The notes below the pieces were generated by a model. That model ran no database searches. It was given only the letters and a program-made list of their open reading frames with translations, and was not told where the DNA came from. Of a stretch of 64,000 nt of DNA, positions 27,886-38,135 are shown one piece after another. Source of the DNA: Terriglobia bacterium (GTDB taxonomy: Bacteria > Acidobacteriota > Terriglobia > Bryobacterales > UBA6623); NCBI GenBank assembly GCA_009838515.1, contig VXRL01000016.1, positions 1-64,000 of the forward strand, given 5' to 3'. Every line of letters starts with the position of its first letter. Position 1 is the stretch's first letter. The position numbers and the translations under genes are program-made.

Positions 27886-28167
27886 ATGAATGCCGGCAAG
27901 GCGCTCAGCGCTGGATTGAACGCCCTGCGCGGCACGGTGCCCCGTTTCATCTCGCTTGCGCGCGAACTTGCGCTGGAAGTGGTGGGATTCATGTTCCTAG
28001 CCTTCGCCGCCTTCTTCGTGTTCGGGCCGTTCGGTTTGATCACGGCGTATCGCCAACTGCCTGAGACCATGGACCGGCTGGTGGTGGCGGCCGTCGTGGC
28101 GCTGGTATTCGTCTGGTTCGGCCTCGATTCCTTCCGCCGGGCCAAGCGGCTGGCGCGCAAGCGCTGA
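27886..28167 (+). CDS. Small two-helix membrane protein
   Basis: 93 residues from ATG 27886; the frame is open 81 bp further upstream, but that part is unlike a protein N-terminus. An amphipathic N-terminal stretch (~1-30) precedes two hydrophobic segments (about 32-52 and 64-82) and a strongly basic tail ending 'RRAKRLARKR', which suggests an inner-membrane protein with both ends in the cytoplasm. I do not recognise the family. It ends 22 bp before the mutase-like gene and is probably cotranscribed with it. Confidence 0.6.
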   Translation: MNAGKALSAGLNALRGTVPRFISLARELALEVVGFMFLAFAAFFVFGPFGLITAYRQLPETMDRLVVAAVVALVFVWFGLDSFRRAKRLARKR

Positions 28168-28189
28168 GCAGGGCCGGTAGCCGACTGTT

Positions 28190-29704
<1,515 letters not shown>

Positions 29705-29725
29705 GGCTGGTCGCGTTGCGCCGGG

Positions 29726-31651
29726 CTAGATGCGGTGGAACGCCTTGAGGATGTCGCGCGTGCTATAGCGCAGGGCGATAGGCCGTCCGTGAGGACAGGA
29801 CATGGGGCAGTCGGACTTGGCCAGCTCGACCAACAGCCAGCGCATTTTCTCCTCGGTGAGCGGCATGTTCATCTTGACCGACGCATGGCAGGCGATCGAG
29901 GCGGCCATGCGCCGGCGCAGATCTCCCAAGCTCATGGATGCCGCGCCGTCGCCGGAGTCGTCCAGCAACTCCCGCAGCAGCGTCTCCACCTCCTTCGCCG
30001 ATAGCTCGGCGGGCGCGGACTTGACAGCCACGGAGCGCCCGTCAAAGCGTTCGATCTCGAAGCCGCTGCCTTCCAGCTCGTCGGCCAGATCTTGGTACAC
30101 GGCCGACTGGCTGGGAGTCAGGGTGATGACGATGGGCGTGAGCAGCCGCTGCGCGTCGGGGCGCCCGTGCAAGCGGGCCGCGAGGACCTGCTCGAACAGG
30201 ATGCGCTCGTGGGCGACGTGCTGGTCGATGATCCACACGCCATCCTCGCCGGCGGCCACGATGAAACTGTCAAAAAGCTGGCCCAGCACCCGCAGGTCCG
30301 CAAGCTTGCCCAAGTTGCTCGGCGACAGGTCGGCCAGCGCTTCGCCGCCGTGCAGCGAGGCGGGTTCGGGCACCGGACCGGCGGCGGACGGCTGGGGCGA
30401 GGCGGACGGCTCAAACGCCGGGCTCGGTCCGAAGCTGCGCCTCTGCGGCCGAGACGGAAATTCCAACGTATCGGCGGCCGTGCCGCGCGTCCCGGCAGAG
30501 GCGCGCGGAAACGCTGGGATGCCGGGCATGGGGGGAGGAGCGGCCGGCAGGCCGGAGAGGGAATGGTCGATCGCGGCGGAGGGCGGCAGTTCGGCGGACG
30601 GCTTGGCGGCGATCAGCCGGGAGCGGACCGCGTCGCGCACGAAGTCGAACACCCTAGAGGGGGAACGGAACCGAACCTCGGTCTTGGCGGGGTGGACGTT
30701 GACGTCCACCTCTTCCGGGGCGATCTCCAGGAACAGCAGCACGAACGGGTATACGCCGCTCGGCATCAAGTTCTCGTAGGCCTTGGCGATCGCCCTCTGG
30801 ATCAGGCTGTCGCGGACGAGGCGCCCGTTGACAAAGATGTAGAAGGAGTTGCGGTTGGAGCGATGCAGCTGGGGCTCGGAGACGAACCCGTTGAGGCGGA
30901 GCGGCGGGCCGAGAGACTCCCCCGACGCTTGCTCCCCGGCATCCGGCCGCAAGCCGAGCTCCCCCTCTGCGACGGGATCGATGCGGACGAGCTGCTCCAG
31001 CAGCTCGCCGCCGAAAATCTGGTAGACGCGCTCGCGATGGGTGGAGACCGGAGTGACGTGCAGTTGCGAGCCGTGCTCGGTGAGCAGGTCGAAGGCCTTG
31101 TCGAGATTGGCGAGGCTGTAGTGCGTCACCGCACGCAGCGCGGGGGAGAGCGCGGAGAGCGCGGTGCGGAGGAACTTGCGCCTAGGTGGATCGTTTAAGT
31201 ACTGGTGCTGCACCGGGAGGGTGGTGCGGGGCGGGGGGGCTTCGTCGCGCACGTTGCGCAACGTGCCGCCACTGATCTCGACCACAGTTCCCGCATCGCC
31301 GTCCTCGGCGCGCGTCGAAAGCGTGACGCGGGCGACGCTCGCAATCGAGGGCAGGGCCTCGCCACGAAAGCCGAGAGTGGCGATCGAGAGCAGATCCTCG
31401 GCGGTGCGCAGCTTGCTGGTGGCGTGCCGCTCGAAAGCAAGCAGGGCATCGTCGCGGTGCATGCCGCAGCCGTTGTCGCTGACCTTGATCAGGCCGCGGC
31501 CGCCCCCGCGCAGCTCGACACGGATCTGGGTCGCCCCGGCGTCGAGTGCGTTCTCGATCAATTCCTTGCACACCGACGCCGGCCGCTCGACTACCTCGCC
31601 CGCGGCAATCTGGTTGGCGACCTTGTCTGTCAGTACGCGGATGCGGCCCAT
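29726..31651 (-). CDS. mutL: DNA mismatch repair protein MutL
   Basis: 641 residues from ATG 31651. The N-terminal GHKL ATPase domain is complete: 'IAAGEVVERPASVCKELIEN', 'DNGCGM', 'TLGFRGEALPSIASV' and the transducer motif 'VDVNVHPAKTEVRF'. A Pro/Ser-rich linker (~355-440) leads to the dimerisation domain with metal-binding motifs of the endonuclease-type MutL: 'DQHVAHERILFE' (the usual Ala is Val here), 'ACHASVK' and 'CPHGRP'. This implies a nicking MutL, as in bacteria without MutH. MutL couples mismatch recognition by MutS to strand incision. mutS is not in the window. The gene converges with the mutase-like gene, 21 bp apart. Confidence 0.96.
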   Translation of the reverse strand: MGRIRVLTDKVANQIAAGEVVERPASVCKELIENALDAGATQIRVELRGGGRGLIKVSDNGCGMHRDDALLAFERHATSKLRTAEDLLSIATLGFRGEALPSIASVARVTLSTRAEDGDAGTVVEISGGTLRNVRDEAPPPRTTLPVQHQYLNDPPRRKFLRTALSALSPALRAVTHYSLANLDKAFDLLTEHGSQLHVTPVSTHRERVYQIFGGELLEQLVRIDPVAEGELGLRPDAGEQASGESLGPPLRLNGFVSEPQLHRSNRNSFYIFVNGRLVRDSLIQRAIAKAYENLMPSGVYPFVLLFLEIAPEEVDVNVHPAKTEVRFRSPSRVFDFVRDAVRSRLIAAKPSAELPPSAAIDHSLSGLPAAPPPMPGIPAFPRASAGTRGTAADTLEFPSRPQRRSFGPSPAFEPSASPQPSAAGPVPEPASLHGGEALADLSPSNLGKLADLRVLGQLFDSFIVAAGEDGVWIIDQHVAHERILFEQVLAARLHGRPDAQRLLTPIVITLTPSQSAVYQDLADELEGSGFEIERFDGRSVAVKSAPAELSAKEVETLLRELLDDSGDGAASMSLGDLRRRMAASIACHASVKMNMPLTEEKMRWLLVELAKSDCPMSCPHGRPIALRYSTRDILKAFHRI

Positions 31652-31748
31652 GACCCGTTCACCTCAGCATAGCGCGCTTTGACCAAGCTTCGATTTGCTT
31701 TCGCCTTGCCCTTGAAGCTGCCCGCCAACTGCTCGTATAATCAATGCG

Positions 31749-32537
31749 ATGCGCTGTTGCGGCCCTCCGGCGCTGACACGCCGGGCGCTGATGTTCTGCG
31801 CCGCTGGAGCCCCCCTCTTGCAAGCCTTCCAGCCGGACTCGATCAAGGCCCTGGCGTTCGATGTCTTCGGAACGGTGGTGGACTGGCGCTCGACCGTGAT
31901 TCGCGAAGGCCGGGCACTCGGCAAGGCCAAGGGACTAAACGTGGACTGGGCCGCGTTCGCCGACGCCTGGCGCGACGGCTACGGACCGGCGATGAACCGC
32001 GTGCGGAACGGCGAGTTGCAATGGAAGACGATCGACGAGCTACATCGCCTGATCCTGGACGGACTGCTGGAACGGTTCGCGATCACGGGCTTGGACGAAG
32101 CCGAGAAGGACCGTCTCAACCGCGTCTGGCACCGACTCGACCCTTGGCCGGACGCGGTCGAGGGCCTCACCAAGCTCAAGTCCCGCTTCATCATCGCTTC
32201 CCTGTCCAACGGCAACGTTGCCCTGCTGGTCAACATGGCCAAGCACGGCGGCTTGCCGTGGGATGCCGTCCTATCCGCCGAACTGGCCGGCCGCTACAAG
32301 CCGGACCGCGAGGTGTACCTCAAGGCCGCCGACCTGCTCGGCCTCGAGCCGGCTGCCGTGATGATGGTTGCCGCCCACAAGGGCGACCTGCGAGCCGCTG
32401 CCCGGGCGGGCCTGCGCACGGCCTTCGTGCCGCGCCCTCGCGAACGTCCGAATCGCCAGATCGACCTGTCCGTCGACGGCGAGTTCGACGTCAGCGCTAC
32501 GGACTTTGTCGATCTAGCCAGCAAGCTAGGGGCATGA
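31749..32537 (+). CDS. Haloacid-dehalogenase type II family hydrolase with export signal
   Basis: 262 residues from ATG 31749. The N-terminus 'LTRRALMFCAAGAPLLQAF' looks like a Tat-type signal. The mature part is a type II haloacid dehalogenase (HAD superfamily): 'LAFDVFGTVVDWR' carries the nucleophilic Asp, 'IIASLSNGN' is motif II, 'YKPDREVYL' the conserved Lys motif and 'MMVAAHKGDLRAA' motif IV. Family enzymes hydrolyse 2-haloacids; many members have other small substrates. Export would be unusual, as most relatives are cytoplasmic. The energy transducer TonB gene starts 71 bp downstream. Confidence 0.86.
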   Translation: MRCCGPPALTRRALMFCAAGAPLLQAFQPDSIKALAFDVFGTVVDWRSTVIREGRALGKAKGLNVDWAAFADAWRDGYGPAMNRVRNGELQWKTIDELHRLILDGLLERFAITGLDEAEKDRLNRVWHRLDPWPDAVEGLTKLKSRFIIASLSNGNVALLVNMAKHGGLPWDAVLSAELAGRYKPDREVYLKAADLLGLEPAAVMMVAAHKGDLRAAARAGLRTAFVPRPRERPNRQIDLSVDGEFDVSATDFVDLASKLGA

Positions 32538-32608
32538 CCGCGCCGCAAACATAGCCGCACCGGTAACCAAACGGCGCGGCGCGGCCCCAAGAGTAAGCGA
32601 GGGCGGTT

Positions 32609-33382
32609 GTGTTCGAGCAAAGCTTCACAGCAGGCCAACCAGCCCGCCAGGGCTGGAGCTTCGCCGGCTCGATCGTCTTGCAGTTCGCTGGTCTCGGCGG
32701 CATCATCCTCGTTCCGCTGCTCAACACCTATGAGATCGATCTGGGAGCATGGGGGCTGCGGGCGATCCATCTTGCACCCCCTCCGCCCCCGGCACCGCCG
32801 CCAGCACAGCCAGCGCCAGCCCCGCAAGCGGCTCCCCAGCTCTACGAGGCGGCGTTCCGCGCGCCATCGGCCATTCCAGACCGTGTCGCGATCTTGAACG
32901 ACATCGGCAGCCCGGTCTCCCCGCTCGCAGCCATGCCCGCTCCAAGCGGACCGATAGGCGGTGCGGGCGATTCCAGCGCCGCGGGCGTCTTCGGGATGTT
33001 CCCGACGACGGGCCAGCATCTGGCCCTGCCTCCGCCAATCCGCATAGGGGGCAACATCCAGAACGCGCGGGTCCTGCACAAGCCGCCACCGGTCTACCCG
33101 CCGGAGGCTGTCGAGCAGTACGTCTCGGGGAAGGTCCAGCTCGAGGCGATCATCGGCATCGACGGCCGCGTGCGCGATCTGAAACTGATCGCCGGACACC
33201 CGCTGCTCGCCCCGGCAGCCATGGATGCCGTCTCTCAGTGGCGCTACCGCCCGACCCGCTTGAACGGGACTGTGGTCGAGGTCGTGACCATCGTCGAGGT
33301 GAATTTCAACCTCACGATCATCGACGAGAAGGAGATGAAGAAACGCCGCCGTCAGGCGCGCCGGGAGCGCAACGCCCCGTAG
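32609..33382 (+). CDS. Energy transducer TonB
   Basis: 257 residues from GTG 32609. A single N-terminal hydrophobic anchor (about 17-40), then a Pro/Ala-rich spacer (about 58-75) that can span the periplasm, then a C-terminal TonB domain (about 150-245): 'PPVYPPEAVEQYVSGKVQLE', 'IGIDGRVRDLKLIAGHPLL', 'AMDAVSQWRYRPTRLNG'. TonB passes proton-motive energy from ExbB-ExbD to outer-membrane receptors; the four receptors in this window are possible clients. ExbB and ExbD are not in the window. The very basic last residues are atypical but harmless. Confidence 0.9.
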   Translation: MFEQSFTAGQPARQGWSFAGSIVLQFAGLGGIILVPLLNTYEIDLGAWGLRAIHLAPPPPPAPPPAQPAPAPQAAPQLYEAAFRAPSAIPDRVAILNDIGSPVSPLAAMPAPSGPIGGAGDSSAAGVFGMFPTTGQHLALPPPIRIGGNIQNARVLHKPPPVYPPEAVEQYVSGKVQLEAIIGIDGRVRDLKLIAGHPLLAPAAMDAVSQWRYRPTRLNGTVVEVVTIVEVNFNLTIIDEKEMKKRRRQARRERNAP

Positions 33383-33405
33383 GATTCCAGCCGGAGCGAA
33401 ACGAG

Positions 33406-34818
33406 CTAGGCGAAGATCTCGCTGATCAGGTTGCCGTGCACATCGGTCAGGCGCATGTCCCGGCCGTTGTGGTGGTAGGTCAGCCGCTCGTGATCGAGCC
33501 CCATCAGGTGCATCAGCGTGGCGTGCAGGTCGTAGATCGACTTGGGGCGCTCCACGGCCCTGTAGCCGAACTGATCCGTCGCTCCGACCACCGTGCCGCC
33601 CTTGACGCCGCCGCCGGCCAGCCAGACCGTGAATCCGTAGGGGTTGTGGTCGCGGCCGTCCAGCCGCTGGCTGATCGGCATCCGGCCGAACTCGCCGTGC
33701 CAGATGACCAGCGTGTCATCGAGCAGCCCGCGCTGCTTGAGATCGGTCAGCAGGCCTGCGATCGGTCCGTCCGTCTCGCCAGCGTGCATGGTGTGGAAGT
33801 GCTTCAACGACCAGTGCTGGTCCCACGTCGGCTCGTGATTGCCGCCGCCGGAATACAGCTGCACCACGCGCACGCCGCGCTCCACTAGCCGCCGCGCCAT
33901 CAGCGCCTGGCGCCCGAAGAAGCGGGTGCGATCCTCGTCCAAGCCGTACAGCTTGCGGGTGGCCTCGCTCTCCTTGGAGATGTCGATCGCCTCGGTGGCG
34001 TGCACCTGCATGTTGTAGGCCAGCTCGTAGGACTGGATGCGCGCGGCGAGCTCGTTGTCCTCCGGGTTCTGGGCAAGGTGCTCGCGGTTGAGGTCCCGCA
34101 GCAGGTCGAGCCACTTGCGCTGGCGCTCGCGGCTGATCTCCTTCGGCGGGCGCAGGTCAACGATCGGGTCGCCGGTCGAGCGGAACTGCGTCCCCTGGAA
34201 GGCGGCCGGCATGAAGCCCGCGCCCCAGTTGGGCTGGCCGTTGATGGGACCGCCGCGATGATCGGTGAAGACCACGTAGCCGGGAAGGTTCTGATTCTCC
34301 GAGCCGAGACCGTAGGTCAGCCAACTGCCGACGCTCGGATGGCCGGCCAGCACGGTGCCCGTGTTCATCTGGTACAGGGCCGGGCCGTGGTCGTTGGACA
34401 GGGTGTGCATCGAGCGGATCACCGCGATGTCGTCCACATGCTGGGCGACCTGCGGGAACAGCTCGGAAACCTCGAGGCCGCTCTGGCCGTACTTCTTGAA
34501 CTTCCACGGGGAGGGCATCAGCCCTCCGGGATTGCCCTGCGAGACGACCACTTCGCCTACGCCGGTCATGACCTCGCCGGCGTATTTGTTCAATTCCGGC
34601 TTGGGGTCGAAGGTATCGACTTGGCTGGGCCCGCCGTAGCAGAAAATCGAGATGACGCTCTTGGCCTTGGGCGCGAAGTGGGGCGCGGGCATGCCGTTGC
34701 CGCTCGAGGCCCCCAGCGCGCCGTCGCGGGCCAACACCGAGGCCAGCCCGACATTGGCGAGACCACCCCCCAACACCTTCATGAGCTCGCGTCGGTTCAG
34801 GGCAACGGTAGGTGTCAT
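33406..34818 (-). CDS. DUF1501 domain protein (sulfatase-fold, Tat-exported)
   Basis: 470 residues from ATG 34818. The N-terminus 'LNRRELMKVLGGGLANVGLA' is a Tat signal. The rest matches DUF1501: 'SVISIFCYGGPSQVDTFDPK', 'IAVIRSMHTLSNDHGPALYQ', 'VQLYSGGGNHEPTWDQH', 'IWHGEFGRMP' and the closing 'GLDHERLTYHHNGRDMRL'. The family belongs to the alkaline-phosphatase/sulfatase-like superfamily, is abundant in Planctomycetota and Acidobacteriota, and usually pairs with a PSD1 protein. Its enzymatic activity is unknown. Here the only PSD1 gene is about 12 kb away, so the usual pair is split. The L-fuconate dehydratase gene lies 38 bp upstream on the same strand. Confidence 0.93.
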   Translation of the reverse strand: MTPTVALNRRELMKVLGGGLANVGLASVLARDGALGASSGNGMPAPHFAPKAKSVISIFCYGGPSQVDTFDPKPELNKYAGEVMTGVGEVVVSQGNPGGLMPSPWKFKKYGQSGLEVSELFPQVAQHVDDIAVIRSMHTLSNDHGPALYQMNTGTVLAGHPSVGSWLTYGLGSENQNLPGYVVFTDHRGGPINGQPNWGAGFMPAAFQGTQFRSTGDPIVDLRPPKEISRERQRKWLDLLRDLNREHLAQNPEDNELAARIQSYELAYNMQVHATEAIDISKESEATRKLYGLDEDRTRFFGRQALMARRLVERGVRVVQLYSGGGNHEPTWDQHWSLKHFHTMHAGETDGPIAGLLTDLKQRGLLDDTLVIWHGEFGRMPISQRLDGRDHNPYGFTVWLAGGGVKGGTVVGATDQFGYRAVERPKSIYDLHATLMHLMGLDHERLTYHHNGRDMRLTDVHGNLISEIFA

Positions 34819-34856
34819 CGTGGCAGCGATCCTTGTCTGGCTCCTAGCTTACCCCA

Positions 34857-36140
34857 TCACCGCCGGGGCCGGAACTCGTACCTATCCAGCGATTGCGGCC
34901 GCATCTCAATGCTGTAGCCCGGTGCCTGTGGCGGCATGTATTTCCCGTCCCGCATGCGGACAGGATCGACAAAGTGCTCGTGCAGATGATCCACGTACTC
35001 GATCACGCGCTGATCGAGGTTCGCCGACACGCAGATGTAATCGATCAAGGACAGGTGCTGCACGTACTCGCACAGCCCGACGCCGCCGGCATGGGGGCAG
35101 ACCGGCTTGCCGAACTTGGCCGCCAGCAGCAGCACGGCCAAGACCTCGTTCACCCCGCCGAGGCGCGTCGCATCGACCTGCACGAAATCAATGGCGTCCG
35201 CTTGCAGGAACTGCTTGAACAGCACCCTGTTCTGGCACATCTCCCCGGTCGCCACGGCGATCCCATGCGGCAGCAGCGCCTGCTTGATGGCCCGGTGCCC
35301 GAGCACGTCGTCCGGGCTCGTCGGCTCCTCGATCCACAGCGGGCGGTACGGCGCCAGCTCCCTCATGCGGTCCACCGCTTGGGGCACGTCCCAGACTTGG
35401 TTGGCATCCGTCATCAAGATGCCGTCCTCGCCGATCTGCTCGCGGATGATCGCGCAGCGGCGCCGGTCGTCGGCGGCATCGCGCCCGACCTTGATCTTGA
35501 ACCGCCTCCAGCCCTGCGCCAGGCCCTGGCGGCAGAGCGCTCGGATCTTGTCGTCGGAATAGCCCAGCCAGCCGGCCGATGTGGTGTAGGCGGGGTAGCC
35601 CTCGGCCTCCATTCTGGCGATCCGCTCGGCCTTGCCGCCGGACTGCGCCTCGAGCAGCTCCAAGGCTTGCTCGGGCGTCAGCGCGTCGGTGAGATAGCGA
35701 AAGTCGATCAAGCGCACGAACTCCGCGGGAGTCATGTCCGCCACTAGGCGCCATACAGGCTTGCGAACGCTCTTGGCCCATAGGTCCCAGACAGCGTTCA
35801 CGACGGCCGCGGCCGCCAAATGGACCGCACCCTTGTCCGGCCCGATCCAGCGCAGCTGCGAGTCCCCGGTCACCCGGCGCCAGAACCTGCCCATATCCGC
35901 CGTGAACTCTTCCAAGCTGTGGCCGCAAACCAGCGGGCGCATGGCTTCGGCAGCGGCCACCACGATCTCGGTGCCCCGCCCGAGGGTGAAGGTCAAACCG
36001 TGCCCGGACAGGCCAGCGTCAGTCTCCAGCACGACATAGGCAGCGGAGTAGTCCGGATCGGGATTCATCGCGTCCGATCCGTCCAATTCCTGAGAGGTCG
36101 GGAAGCGGATGTCGCGGACGAACAGGCGATTGATTGTCAT
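34857..36140 (-). CDS. L-fuconate dehydratase (enolase superfamily)
   Basis: 427 residues from ATG 36140, the normal length for FucD. The N-terminal cap has 'IRFPTSQELDGSDAMNPDPD', a signature of L-fuconate dehydratase, followed by 'GHGLTFTLGRGTE'. The barrel carries the Lys motif 'RRFKIKVGRD', metal ligands in 'LMTDANQVWD', 'WIEEPTSPDD' and 'ATGEMCQNR', and the His of the 'PHAGGVGLCEY' loop. The enzyme dehydrates L-fuconate to 2-keto-3-deoxy-L-fuconate in non-phosphorylative fucose catabolism; it acts in the cytoplasm. No fucose dehydrogenase or lactonase gene is adjacent. Gene order on the minus strand (cysteine synthase, JAMM, this gene, DUF1501) has short gaps, so cotranscription is possible. 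Confidence 0.9.
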   Translation of the reverse strand: MTINRLFVRDIRFPTSQELDGSDAMNPDPDYSAAYVVLETDAGLSGHGLTFTLGRGTEIVVAAAEAMRPLVCGHSLEEFTADMGRFWRRVTGDSQLRWIGPDKGAVHLAAAAVVNAVWDLWAKSVRKPVWRLVADMTPAEFVRLIDFRYLTDALTPEQALELLEAQSGGKAERIARMEAEGYPAYTTSAGWLGYSDDKIRALCRQGLAQGWRRFKIKVGRDAADDRRRCAIIREQIGEDGILMTDANQVWDVPQAVDRMRELAPYRPLWIEEPTSPDDVLGHRAIKQALLPHGIAVATGEMCQNRVLFKQFLQADAIDFVQVDATRLGGVNEVLAVLLLAAKFGKPVCPHAGGVGLCEYVQHLSLIDYICVSANLDQRVIEYVDHLHEHFVDPVRMRDGKYMPPQAPGYSIEMRPQSLDRYEFRPRR

Positions 36141-36176
36141 GGGCGGCAGGGTTTGCTGGGCAGGCCGGCGATCGCG

Positions 36177-36599
36177 TCACTCCGCGATCTGGAGTTCTTC
36201 GCGCTCGGCGCGCGTCTGCTCGAAATCCGGCAGCCAGCTGTTGGAATGATCGTATTCGCCACCCTTCACCGACAGGACGACGAACGAGTACCACGGGCAG
36301 GAGTGCTTCAAGTCGGTCTCGGAAAAATAGGCGTCGGCATCCGGGTGCGAGTGATAGATGCCAAGCATGTCCATACCCATCTGGCGCGCGGCCATGTCGG
36401 CGGCCAGCAAGCTATCGTTAGAGAGCTGGTAGAAGGCCTGCTGCGAGCCCTGGGCGGAATTCTCCAGCGGCATGGCCAGCCCGACGGTCTTGCCGTCGGC
36501 GCCGGTCTTGCCCAGCATGGCGCCGACGCACTCATTGGGGTAGGCCGCCTCGGCATGCGCCCGCATCACGGCGAACGGAATTCTGAGAATGCGCAGCAT
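36177..36599 (-). CDS. JAMM/MPN+ metalloprotease (Mec-like)
   Basis: 140 residues from ATG 36599, which lies 7 bp after the cysteine synthase stop; a GGAGG sits inside the end of that gene. The zinc motif is intact: 'YPNECVGAMLG' supplies the catalytic Glu, and 'YHSHPDADAYFSETD' gives the HxHx7SxxD ligand set. Bacterial JAMM proteins of this size, like Mec of mycobacteria, cut an amino acid or cysteine from the C-terminal Gly of a small sulfur carrier. Adjacent cysteine synthase strongly suggests the same role here: releasing cysteine made on a CysO-like carrier. No carrier gene is seen next to it. Confidence 0.9.
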   Translation of the reverse strand: MLRILRIPFAVMRAHAEAAYPNECVGAMLGKTGADGKTVGLAMPLENSAQGSQQAFYQLSNDSLLAADMAARQMGMDMLGIYHSHPDADAYFSETDLKHSCPWYSFVVLSVKGGEYDHSNSWLPDFEQTRAEREELQIAE

Positions 36600-36606
36600 C
36601 GCGGGC

Positions 36607-37557
36607 TCAATCCTCCCAGAAGCGCTCGCTGAGGTACTTGTCCGCACCGTCGCAGAGCACTGTCACGATGACGCCCCGCCGGACCTGCCGGGCGATCCGC
36701 AAGGCCGCCACGACGTTCGCGCCGGACGAGATGCCAACCATCAGGCCAGCCTCGCAGGCCAGCTTCCGCACCATTTCGTAGGCATCCTCGGTGTCCACGA
36801 ACAGTTCCCGATCCGCCAGGGACGGATCGTAGATGGCGGGCTGCATGGCGGTCGCCATGTGCTTGAGGCCTTCCAAGCCGTGGAACCCGCTGGAGGGCTG
36901 CATGGAAACGACCTGCACGTCCGGATTACGCTCCCGCAAGTAGCGCCCCGTGCCCATCAGCGTCCCGCTCGTGCCCAGACCCGTGACGAAGTGCGTGATC
37001 GCGCCGCCGGTCTGTTCCCAGACCTCGGGCCCGGTCGTCTCGTAATGCGCCCTCCAGTTGGCGGGATTGCCGTATTGGTCCGGATAGAAGCACGTCTCGC
37101 GATCCCGCTCGTAGGCCGCTCGGCAAGCCTGGATGGCGCCATCGGTCTGCAGCGCCGGATCGGTCAGCACCAGCTCCGCGCCGTAGGCGGCGAGGATGCG
37201 CTTGCGCTCCGGCGAGGCGTTGCTGGGCAGGTACAGCTTGACCGGGTAGCCGCGCACGGCGCCGATCATCGCGTAGGCGATGCCAGTGTTCCCGCTGGTG
37301 GCGTCCATGATCGTTTGGCCGGGGCGCAGCTTTCCCTCGCGCTCCGCCGTGCGGATCATGTTCGCCGCCGGACGGTCCTTGACCGAGCCGCCGGGGTTCA
37401 GATATTCGGCCTTGCCATAGAGGCTCACGTCAGGCAGGCCGCCAGCCAGGCTGTCCAAACAGATCAAGGGCGTATTACCGATCAGGTCCAACAACCCGAC
37501 CCCGTTCGGAGTGCTCCGGCTTGTCGCGCTGACCGCAGGCATGGGAATCACGTGCAA
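36607..37557 (-). CDS. cysM: PLP-dependent cysteine synthase (CysM-like)
   Basis: 316 residues from ATG 37557. Fold type II PLP enzyme: 'LDLIGNTPLICLDSL' at the N-terminus, 'YLNPGGSVKDRPA' with the PLP-binding Lys, 'DATSGNTGIAYAM' for substrate carboxylate binding, and 'FVTGLGTSGTLMGTGRYL' for phosphate binding. A 'GFHGLEGLKHM' loop and the C-terminal 'LCDGADKYLSERFW' fit the sulfur-carrier-dependent CysM branch rather than classical CysK, but this is a judgement by eye. The enzyme makes cysteine from O-acetyl- or O-phosphoserine. The JAMM peptidase follows after 7 bp, and bacillithiol genes lie about 1.1 kb away on the same strand. Confidence 0.88.
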   Translation of the reverse strand: MHVIPMPAVSATSRSTPNGVGLLDLIGNTPLICLDSLAGGLPDVSLYGKAEYLNPGGSVKDRPAANMIRTAEREGKLRPGQTIMDATSGNTGIAYAMIGAVRGYPVKLYLPSNASPERKRILAAYGAELVLTDPALQTDGAIQACRAAYERDRETCFYPDQYGNPANWRAHYETTGPEVWEQTGGAITHFVTGLGTSGTLMGTGRYLRERNPDVQVVSMQPSSGFHGLEGLKHMATAMQPAIYDPSLADRELFVDTEDAYEMVRKLACEAGLMVGISSGANVVAALRIARQVRRGVIVTVLCDGADKYLSERFWED

Positions 37558-38135
37558 CCGCGGGGGCCAGGCGGCAACCGATCCCCGCAGGATGCAAGTT
37601 ATCTATTTTAAGAATTCGGCGCGGGATGCATCGGCCGACGCGGCTGTGACCGGAATCGCCAATGTTCGCCTCGGCCTACCGATCCCCTTCCCCGGCATGA
37701 CCGAATCACAGCGAAGCACACTTTTTTCAGCGGTCCCCGCCCGACCCGAGCCACGCTGCCGCACCTGACCAGCCATGATGCGGAAGTGCGCCAATGGAGC
37801 ACACATTCGGCGAATCCGAAACGATGCCCCCCGCAATCGCTGCAAGACCCTGGCTTGCAACGGGTCGCCGCATGCTAAGCCCACATGTCAAACACGCGGG
37901 AAACTTCCAGCATTCAAATCTCGTTGATGCCCCTGCGATCAATGCGTCAACCTGAAAACGCCTCCCGGAATTCTCGAGGTTGCGCGGTCGGTGTGGCAGG
38001 GCGGTGACGCAAATTGCAACTCGAGGCCGGGCCGGCCTCTGACCAACGCTCGTGTATCCTACCTGACGAGCGAGAGCTTCCTGGAAACTCCTGCTCGCAC
38101 CGGGCGCAGCTGCCCGATCAAGGGAGGCGAATGAG
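37558..38135. other. Intergenic region upstream of cysM and the membrane-protein gene
   Basis: 578 bp without a supported gene between the divergent cysM and membrane-protein genes. A locally less GC-rich part (about 37595-37735, including TATTTTAAGAATTC) may hold the cysM promoter. An imperfect inverted repeat lies at 37973-38025. Open frames here are short and Arg/Pro-rich. I see no riboswitch fold that I could defend and no small sulfur-carrier gene. Confidence 0.5.
37973..38025. repeat. Imperfect inverted repeat
   Basis: CTCGAGGTTGC (37973-37983) and GCAACTCGAG (38016-38025) are complementary except for one bulged G, with a 32-base spacer. It lies 110-160 bp upstream of the membrane-protein gene start at 38136 and could be an operator or leader hairpin. 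Confidence 0.35.

Noticed and set aside
37558-38135. Riboswitch or small sulfur-carrier gene upstream of cysM
   Set aside because: No conserved riboswitch core was recognisable and no short frame ends in Gly-Gly with a ubiquitin-like pattern.
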